Below, one piece after another: positions 59,163 to 64,000 of a stretch of DNA of 64,000 nucleotides. Both the position numbers and the translations under genes were made by a program. Origin of the DNA: Flavobacterium ginsengisoli (lineage in GTDB: Bacteria > Bacteroidota > Bacteroidia > Flavobacteriales > Flavobacteriaceae); contig NZ_CP121110.1 of NCBI RefSeq assembly GCF_029625315.1, positions 2,799,001-2,863,000 of the forward strand, read 5' to 3'. The number at the start of each line of letters is the position of its first letter. Position 1 is the first letter of the stretch. The notes beneath the pieces are model-generated. The model searched no databases, was not told the DNA's origin, and saw only the letters and a program-made list of their open reading frames with translations.

Positions 59163-59892
59163 TTATTGTTCAAAAAAATGACTGTTGTTTTCAAAAGCTG
59201 TTCCAATAACAACCAAATCTGCACCAGCCTTATAGGCTTTCTGAATTCCCTGCAAATCTACAATTCCTCCACCAACAATAACAGGAATTTCAATATTTTG
59301 AGAAATCATCTCAATCATTTCTGTCGGAACAGGCTCTTTTGCGCCGCTTCCGGCTTCTAAATAAATCAGTTGGTTTCCTAACATTTCCCCTGCCTGCGCT
59401 GTTGCCAAAACCAACTCAAGATTTTTTCTGCTTAAGGGTTTTGTTTTACTTACACGAGCCACAGCAGTTTCGTTACCACTTTCTATTAAAATATAACCTG
59501 TAGAAATGACTTCTAGATTTGTTTTTTTTAGAATTGGAGCAGACTTGAACCTGGTATTCAATCAAATAATCGGGATTTCGACCCGACAATAAAGACAGAA
59601 ATAAAATACCATCGGCCTTTACTGAAATTTGAGAAGGGTCTCCAGGAAACAAAACAACAGGAAGATTCGTTTTTTGCTTTAACTCCGAAATCAATTCTTC
59701 TAAAATGTTATTCTGAACAATACTTCCTCCAACAAAAATATGAGTTGCAGGCGAACCATTTATTTTCTCAATTAAATAATTAACATTTTCTAATACAATT
59801 TTATCAGGATCCAAAAGCACTGCCAGTAATTTTTGGCCATTGCTTTTAGCTTCTAAAATCTGTTGTCTTATAGTGAGAATTTGTTCTTGCAT
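59163..59892 (-). CDS. Geranylgeranylglyceryl phosphate synthase-family protein (one suspected indel)
   Basis: About 243 residues in an (alpha/beta)8 fold. LLAVLLDPDKI, IFVGGSIVQNNILEELI, PVVLFPGDPSQIS, LFLSLLSGRNPDYLIEYQ, the TGYILIESG stretch, and VIVGGGIVDLQGIQKAYKAGADLVVIGTAFE all fit the PcrB/GGGPS family. It transfers a polyprenyl group to glycerol-1-phosphate; Bacteroidota carry such enzymes though the product is not a membrane lipid there. The frame breaks at 59539-59544 (GCAGAC plus strand); removing one base restores YQVQAAPILKKT. It heads the pnuC group. Confidence 0.85.
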
Positions 59893-59945
59893 ACAAGGTG
59901 TAAAAGTAAAAGATTTTTAGTGCAGAAGAACTATTTTGAATGAAT

Positions 59946-59953
59946 TATATTTG
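59946..59953 (+). promoter_or_regulatory. -7 element of the Crp/Fnr gene
   Basis: TATATTTG fits TAnnTTTG and lies 33 bp before the ATG at 59987. It is divergent from the GGGPS gene. Confidence 0.5.
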
Positions 59954-59986
59954 TTGTACGTCTTTTGATAACGTAAACAATGCATT

Positions 59987-60583
59987 ATGATTACAGTAGA
60001 ATTACTAGAAAAATACGGTGTAGTTAAAAAATCTTTCGATAAAAATGATATTATTTTTGAAGAAGGAAATCTTCCATTACATTATTACCAAGTTATTTCT
60101 GGCGAAATAAAAATGAGCAATTACAATGATGACGGACGTGAATTTATTCAAGGAATATTTTACAATGGACAATCTTTTGGCGAACCTCCTTTATTCTTAA
60201 ATCAAAAATATCCAGCAAACGCAATTGCGGTAGAAAATGCAGAAATTTTTATTCTTCCGAAAGAGAACTTCATGAAACTTTTAGAAGAAAATCCAAAAGT
60301 AAGCATTAAAGTAATTGAGAATCTTGCGCAGCGATTGTATTATAAATCGATTATGGCCGCAGAAATCTCAACACACGAGCCAGAACATCGCGTATTGAAA
60401 CTTATAGATCACGGAATTGCTTACTTCAACTTTCAAAAAGATAAAAATGGTTATCTTATCAATTTTACCAGACAGCAAATTGGAGATTTAACTGGTTTAC
60501 GTGTAGAAACCGTTATTAGAACCATAAAAGCATTGGAGAAAAAAGGAGAATTGAAAATTATTAACCGAAAAGTATACAGATAA
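59987..60583 (+). CDS. Crp/Fnr-family transcriptional regulator
   Basis: 198 residues: cyclic-nucleotide-binding-like beta-roll (FEEGNLPLHYYQVISGEIKMSNYNDDGREFIQGIFYNGQSFGEPPLFLNQ), long dimer helix, and a C-terminal HTH (LINFTRQQIGDLTGLRVETVIRTIKALEKKGELKI). No Cys cluster for Fe-S is seen, so it is not an FNR oxygen sensor of the E. coli type. A perfect inverted repeat lies after its stop and before the next gene, suggesting that it controls the membrane protein-hemoglobin pair and perhaps senses nitric oxide or low oxygen. Confidence 0.9.
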   Translation: MITVELLEKYGVVKKSFDKNDIIFEEGNLPLHYYQVISGEIKMSNYNDDGREFIQGIFYNGQSFGEPPLFLNQKYPANAIAVENAEIFILPKENFMKLLEENPKVSIKVIENLAQRLYYKSIMAAEISTHEPEHRVLKLIDHGIAYFNFQKDKNGYLINFTRQQIGDLTGLRVETVIRTIKALEKKGELKIINRKVYR

Positions 60584-60592
60584 AAAAAATCC

Positions 60593-60618
60593 CATTTTAT
60601 GATTAAAGTCATAAAATG
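60593..60618. promoter_or_regulatory. Crp/Fnr-type operator (perfect inverted repeat)
   Basis: CATTTTATGA-TTAAAG-TCATAAAATG: 10-bp arms around a 6-bp spacer. The core TATGA-N6-TCATA has the Crp spacing (TGTGA-N6-TCACA). It lies 17 bp before a TAATTTTG -7 element (60636-60643), a position used by activators. Confidence 0.65.
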
Positions 60619-60635
60619 CAACACTATTTTCGTCG

Positions 60636-60643
60636 TAATTTTG
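60636..60643 (+). promoter_or_regulatory. -7 element of the membrane protein-hemoglobin operon
   Basis: TAATTTTG fits TAnnTTTG, 22 bp before the ATG at 60666, following the inverted-repeat operator. Confidence 0.55.
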
Positions 60644-60665
60644 TTCATATAAAAAACTGAATATC

Positions 60666-60953
60666 ATGACACTATATCAAACAACATTCGACATTTTCAA
60701 TAGAAATTATATGGGTTCTGCTGCAATGGCAGTAATTGGACAAAGCTGTTTAGGAGGCGCTGCTGCTATGTATGTTTTAGCCAACGGAACTTCTATCCCG
60801 CAAATGATTCAATTAGGAATTATTGTTTTAGCTTGTGTTTTTGCAAATACATCTATATTGGCACAAATGAAACATAAAGTAGTTTTCAATCTTATTATGC
60901 TAAGCGCAACTTTAAGCTTGTTTTTTATACTTTTAAATAGTTTGATTCTATGA
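60666..60953 (+). CDS. Small membrane protein of unknown function
   Basis: 95 residues with three hydrophobic helices (about 17-40, 47-63, 70-93). MGSAAMAVIGQSCLGGAAAMYVLANG is Gly/Ala-rich. It was not recognised as a family. It overlaps the hemoglobin gene by 4 bp (ATGA), so the two are coupled, and it shares the Crp/Fnr-type operator. Confidence 0.75.
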   Translation: MTLYQTTFDIFNRNYMGSAAMAVIGQSCLGGAAAMYVLANGTSIPQMIQLGIIVLACVFANTSILAQMKHKVVFNLIMLSATLSLFFILLNSLIL

Positions 60954-61348
60954 AAAAACAAATAGAAAATAGAACTGATGTGTCTTTTTTAGTACATCAG
61001 TTTTATACTAAAATAAGAGCCGATCGAGAAATCGGCTTTTATTTTAATGAAATAATTTCTGATTGGGACGCACATCTTGAAAAACTAACTGATTTTTGGG
61101 AAACAAATCTATTTGGTGTTCGCAAATACAAAGGAAATCCACATGAGGTTCACAATGAGGTTGATGCTCATTTTGACGAAAAAATTACACCAAACGAATT
61201 TGGAATCTGGCTTAATCATTGGTTCCAAACTATTGATGAACATTTTGAAGGTGAAAATGCCGATACATTAAAAAGACGCGCTCAAAAAATGAGTACTTTT
61301 TTATATATGAGTATGTTTCAGCATCGCCAAAAAGAAAGTGAAGTTTAA
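60950..61348 (+). CDS. Group III truncated hemoglobin
   Basis: 132 residues. VSFLVHQFYTKIRADREIGFYFNEII is the group III start; FWETNLFGVRKYKGNP is the family motif with F and W near heme; HFDEKITPNEFGIWLNHWFQTIDEHFEG is the proximal His region. Such proteins bind oxygen or nitric oxide. Coupling with the membrane protein and regulation by Crp/Fnr suggests a role under nitrosative or low-oxygen stress. Confidence 0.9.
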   Translation: MKKQIENRTDVSFLVHQFYTKIRADREIGFYFNEIISDWDAHLEKLTDFWETNLFGVRKYKGNPHEVHNEVDAHFDEKITPNEFGIWLNHWFQTIDEHFEGENADTLKRRAQKMSTFLYMSMFQHRQKESEV

Positions 61349-61392
61349 ATAACTCATCGCAAATTATGAAACCTGATACTGCGCCTTAAAAG

Positions 61393-62043
61393 TTATTTTT
61401 CAAAGGCATAAACCAAAGTAAATATCCCTTCAAAATTATCCGATCTGACTTCCTGATAATGTACATCAAAATCTTTTATCAAATCATCAAAATGGAGGCT
61501 AGAAACGGTTTGATTTTCCTTTAAAGAAAAATTATTAACGTTGATATGGTCTTTAAAACTGATACCTTTTTCATTTCTAATTTTAAAGATTGCCTCTTTG
61601 GCTCCCCAAATCACGGTAAGTTTTTTTATGTATTCTTCTACAAATTCTGGTTTTAAATAACTGCATTCAAAATCAGTGAATTTATCTGCAATTCTCTGAA
61701 TTTTTTCGCGTTGCAATTCCATATCAATTCCAACTTTTTCGTCACTTATAATAATTGCCGAAAAATGGTACGAATGCGTAATTGATATATGGTTATGACA
61801 ATCAAAATATGGTTTCCCAAACTCGTCATAATGCAAATCTTTATCAGTAAAACCCATTTCCTGAATCAGCATTCGAACACTTAAAAAAGCACGCTGATGC
61901 ATTTGAGACTTCATTCCTTCCAATCTCTTTTGCGTTTTCTCTTTCAATACCACTTTACTCAATAATTCTTCAAGAGATTCTGTTATTTCCCAAATTAAGA
62001 TCTTGGTTGTTTTGTTAAATTGTATGGTTTTATATAATGGCAT
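61393..62043 (-). CDS. 4'-phosphopantetheinyl transferase (Sfp-type)
   Basis: 216 residues. Motifs GIDMELQREKIQRIADKF (metal Asp/Glu) and VIWGAKEAIFKIRNEKGISFKDHI (catalytic) are the AcpS/Sfp signatures, and FGKPYFDCHNHISITHSYHFSAIII fits the family. It activates carrier proteins with phosphopantetheine. The next gene is 5 bp upstream, so it lies in an operon with the small protein. Confidence 0.93.
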   Translation of the reverse strand: MPLYKTIQFNKTTKILIWEITESLEELLSKVVLKEKTQKRLEGMKSQMHQRAFLSVRMLIQEMGFTDKDLHYDEFGKPYFDCHNHISITHSYHFSAIIISDEKVGIDMELQREKIQRIADKFTDFECSYLKPEFVEEYIKKLTVIWGAKEAIFKIRNEKGISFKDHINVNNFSLKENQTVSSLHFDDLIKDFDVHYQEVRSDNFEGIFTLVYAFEK

Positions 62044-62048
62044 TACTT

Positions 62049-62399
62049 TTAATTTGGAGGAGTTATATCATCTTCTACTTCTGAACTTAAACCTGTAATA
62101 TCATTTTCATAAGGCATTACATAGTAAAAATTCCACTTTTTATTTGCTTTCTTACAAGCTGCTATATAAGTGTTTTTATAAATTTCTTTCAAAAAAAGAT
62201 CCTCACACTTATCTAATTCTTTACTAAACACTAATTTACTAAATATTAAATTCTCTGCCTCCGTAGGTTTTCTCCACGGATTTTCCAAAGACACCTCTTC
62301 CCCTGCAATCATTACTGTCTCTGGTTCAATAAGTCTATTACACACCTTTGTTAAAAACAAAACAAAAACAACTATTAATATATATTTAAAAAATTTCAT
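62049..62399 (-). CDS. Small membrane-anchored or secreted protein of unknown function
   Basis: 116 residues: one N-terminal hydrophobic stretch (KYILIVVFVLFLTKVC) then a soluble part with RKPTEAENLIFSKLVFSKELDKCEDLFLKEIYKNTYIAACKKANKKWNFYYVMPYE. Three Cys are in the mature part. No family recognised. It is upstream of the transferase by 5 bp. Confidence 0.6.
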   Translation of the reverse strand: MKFFKYILIVVFVLFLTKVCNRLIEPETVMIAGEEVSLENPWRKPTEAENLIFSKLVFSKELDKCEDLFLKEIYKNTYIAACKKANKKWNFYYVMPYENDITGLSSEVEDDITPPN

Positions 62400-62453
62400 C
62401 TAATTAATTATTCTTTCTCTATATATGCAATACAAGTACTTACTCGATCGACA

Positions 62454-62470
62454 CTGCATAAAAGATGCAG
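62454..62470. other. Short hairpin CTGCAT/ATGCAG upstream of the small protein gene
   Basis: Six-bp arms around AAAAG. It is in the 219-bp gap before ahcY, where a -7 element but no gene is seen; function unclear. Confidence 0.3.
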
Positions 62471-62580
62471 GAGATAGCATAATTAGCTTTTAAAAACCTT
62501 TACAACTAACTTTCTAAAGATTAAGAAATTAAAGATTTCACAAATCTGACAGAAATTAGTAAAATTCAAAAGCTATTCCC

Positions 62581-62588
62581 TAAATTTG
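62581..62588 (+). promoter_or_regulatory. -7 element of ahcY
   Basis: TAAATTTG fits TAnnTTTG and lies 30 bp before the ATG at 62619. Confidence 0.55.
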
Positions 62589-62618
62589 CAAAAATTTTAC
62601 AATACAAATATACTATAA

Positions 62619-63937
62619 ATGAGTACAACGACTACGCCTTATGTGGCTTATAAAGTAAAAGACATTTCTCTAGCGGCTTGGGGGAGAAAAGAAATTGAAC
62701 TAGCTGAAGCTGAAATGCCAGGTTTAATGGCACTTCGTGCTGAATACAAAGACGAACAACCATTAAAAGGTGCTCGTATTGCTGGATGTTTACACATGAC
62801 GATTCAAACTGCTGTTTTGATCGAAACTTTAATTGCTCTTGGTGCAGAAGTTACTTGGTCTTCTTGTAACATTTTCTCTACTCAAGATCAAGCTGCTGCT
62901 GCTATTGCTTCTTGCTGGAATTTCAGTTTACGCTTGGAAAGGTCTTGACGAAGAGTCATTTGATTGGTGTATTGAGCAAACTTTATTCTTTGGGGAAGAA
63001 AGAAAACCATTGAACATGATTCTTGATGATGGTGGAGATTTAACTAACATGGTTATTGATCGTTACCCAGAATTAGTTCCTGGAATTAAAGGTCTTTCTG
63101 AAGAAACTACAACTGGTGTTCACAGACTTTACGAAAGAGTAAAAGCTGGAACTTTACCAATGCCTGCTATCAATATTAACGACTCTGTTACTAAATCTAA
63201 ATTTGATAACAAATACGGTTGTAAAGAATCTGCTGTAGATGCTGTACGTCGTGCAACTGACTTAATGTTGGCTGGAAAAAGAGTTGTTGTTTGTGGATAT
63301 GGTGACGTTGGAAAAGGAACTGCTTGCTTCTTTCAGAGGTGCTGGTTCTATTGTAACAGTTACTGAAATCGATCCAATTTGTGCTTTACAAGCTGCAATG
63401 GACGGTTATGAAGTTAAAAAATTAAACACTGTAATTGCTAATGCTGATATCATCATTACAACTACAGGAAACAAAGATATCGTTCTTGGAGAGCACTTCG
63501 AACAAATGAAAGACAAAACTGTTGTTTGTAACATTGGTCACTTCGACAACGAAATTGATATGGCTTGGTTAAACAAAAACCATGGTGCATCTAAAATCGA
63601 AATCAAACCTCAGGTTGACAAATACAACATCAACGGAAAAGATATCATTATCTTGGCTGAAGGTCGTTTAGTAAACCTTGGTTGTGCTACAGGTCACCCA
63701 AGTTTTGTAATGAGTAACTCATTCACAAACCAAACTTTAGCTCAAATCGAATTATGGAACAACAGCGCAGCTTACAAAAATGAAGTTTACATGTTACCAA
63801 AACATTTAGATGAAAAAGTTGTCGCTTTACACTTAGCTAAATTAGGTGTTGAACTTGAAGTTCTAAGAGAAGATCAAGTCGCTTACATTGGTGTTGAAGT
63901 TCAAGGTCCATTCAAACCAGAATACTACAGATACTAA
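62619..63937 (+). CDS. ahcY: Adenosylhomocysteinase (two suspected indels)
   Basis: About 438 residues in three frame pieces. The enzyme splits S-adenosylhomocysteine to adenosine and homocysteine. [70 protein letters not shown], and the NAD motif [13 protein letters not shown] are family marks. Breaks lie at 62907-62917 (GCTTCTTGCTGG, expected [10 protein letters not shown]) and at 63322-63327 (GCTTGC; GCTGC restores [11 protein letters not shown]). All catalytic regions are intact, so these are read as sequence errors. Confidence 0.95.
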
Positions 63938-63978
63938 TCTATTTAAGATTGTAGATCTTAGATTTAATTACATATTTC

Positions 63979-64000
63979 AAACCCGACAGGTTTTAAAAAC
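63979..64000. repeat. Start of an interspersed palindromic repeat, cut by the window end
   Basis: AAACCCGACAGGTTTTAAAAAC is the left half of what looks like the AAACC...GGTTT repeat, related in form to the TGCAAGGTTTT palindrome at 42841. Confidence 0.45.

Noticed and set aside
62619..62948. A truncated adenosylhomocysteinase fragment
   Set aside because: The rest of the protein follows directly in other frames.

Overview
The window is a chromosomal stretch of a Bacteroidota bacterium, almost certainly a Flavobacterium close to F. johnsoniae. Supporting signs are low G+C, TAnnTTTG-type -7 promoter elements, alternative complex III genes (act), a DUF2723/GT117 protein, a TonB-dependent receptor, LytS/LytTR regulation, a bacterial GGGP synthase and typical flavobacterial interspersed repeats. 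This assignment is by recognition; no search was run.

Layout. 1-1829: start of the alternative complex III operon (actB partial, actA). 2050-3107: SPOR and DUF4920 secreted proteins. 3259-7938: rimP-nusA-infB. 8113-11399: universal stress protein, aldehyde dehydrogenase, AraC regulator. 11497-11747: two tandem tRNA-Gln genes. 11993-17650: GT117 protein, polysaccharide deacetylase, thioredoxin-like protein, metallophosphoesterase. 17812-20512: a two-component system flanked by two related Lys/Ala-rich secreted peptides with matching promoters. 20826-23670: polA. 23753-31005: GH13 amylase, EreA/ChaN-like protein, LytS/LytTR pair, DUF3298-like protein, LacI regulator. 31214-32798: two ferritin-like proteins. 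32990-35881: rplM-rpsI, rpsB-tsf. 35946-40129: M3 peptidase, YhhQ transporter, lipoprotein, tag. 40225-47781: complete TPP-riboswitch thiamin operon (thiS, thiC, a TenI-like thiE paralogue, thiD, thiE, thiG, thiH, thiF) carrying a GxxExxY gene between inverted repeats. 47778-53483: MOSC, aat, DUF3127, flavin reductase, sensor kinase, HIT, greA, Rieske-like lipoprotein. 53535-59892: TPP-riboswitch TonB receptor (probable thiamin uptake), arfB, NadR-type kinase/DUF4301 fusion, pnuC and GGGP synthase. 59987-61348: Crp/Fnr regulator, membrane protein and group III truncated hemoglobin. 61393-63937: phosphopantetheinyl transferase, a small protein and ahcY.

The most striking global feature is that many genes, including essential ones (tsf, polA, ahcY), are broken by single-base indels. 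Fifteen of these map to places where the restored reading frame would contain GCWGC (GCTGC or GCAGC). A second, smaller class is one-base losses in A/T homopolymers. Essential genes cannot be broken this way in a living cell, so these are best read as consensus errors. The GCWGC association suggests that the motif is DNA-modified and miscalled by a long-read platform. Broken genes are therefore annotated as single genes with suspected sequence errors, not as pseudogenes.

The most promising biology is: (i) the two-component system with paired peptide promoters, each with two 9-bp direct repeats at an 11-bp period, 7 bp before a -7 box; (ii) the Crp/Fnr-hemoglobin module with a perfect inverted-repeat operator; (iii) the 544-bp GxxExxY element inside the thiamin operon; and (iv) thiamin salvage next to a PnuC transporter and a kinase-DUF4301 fusion.
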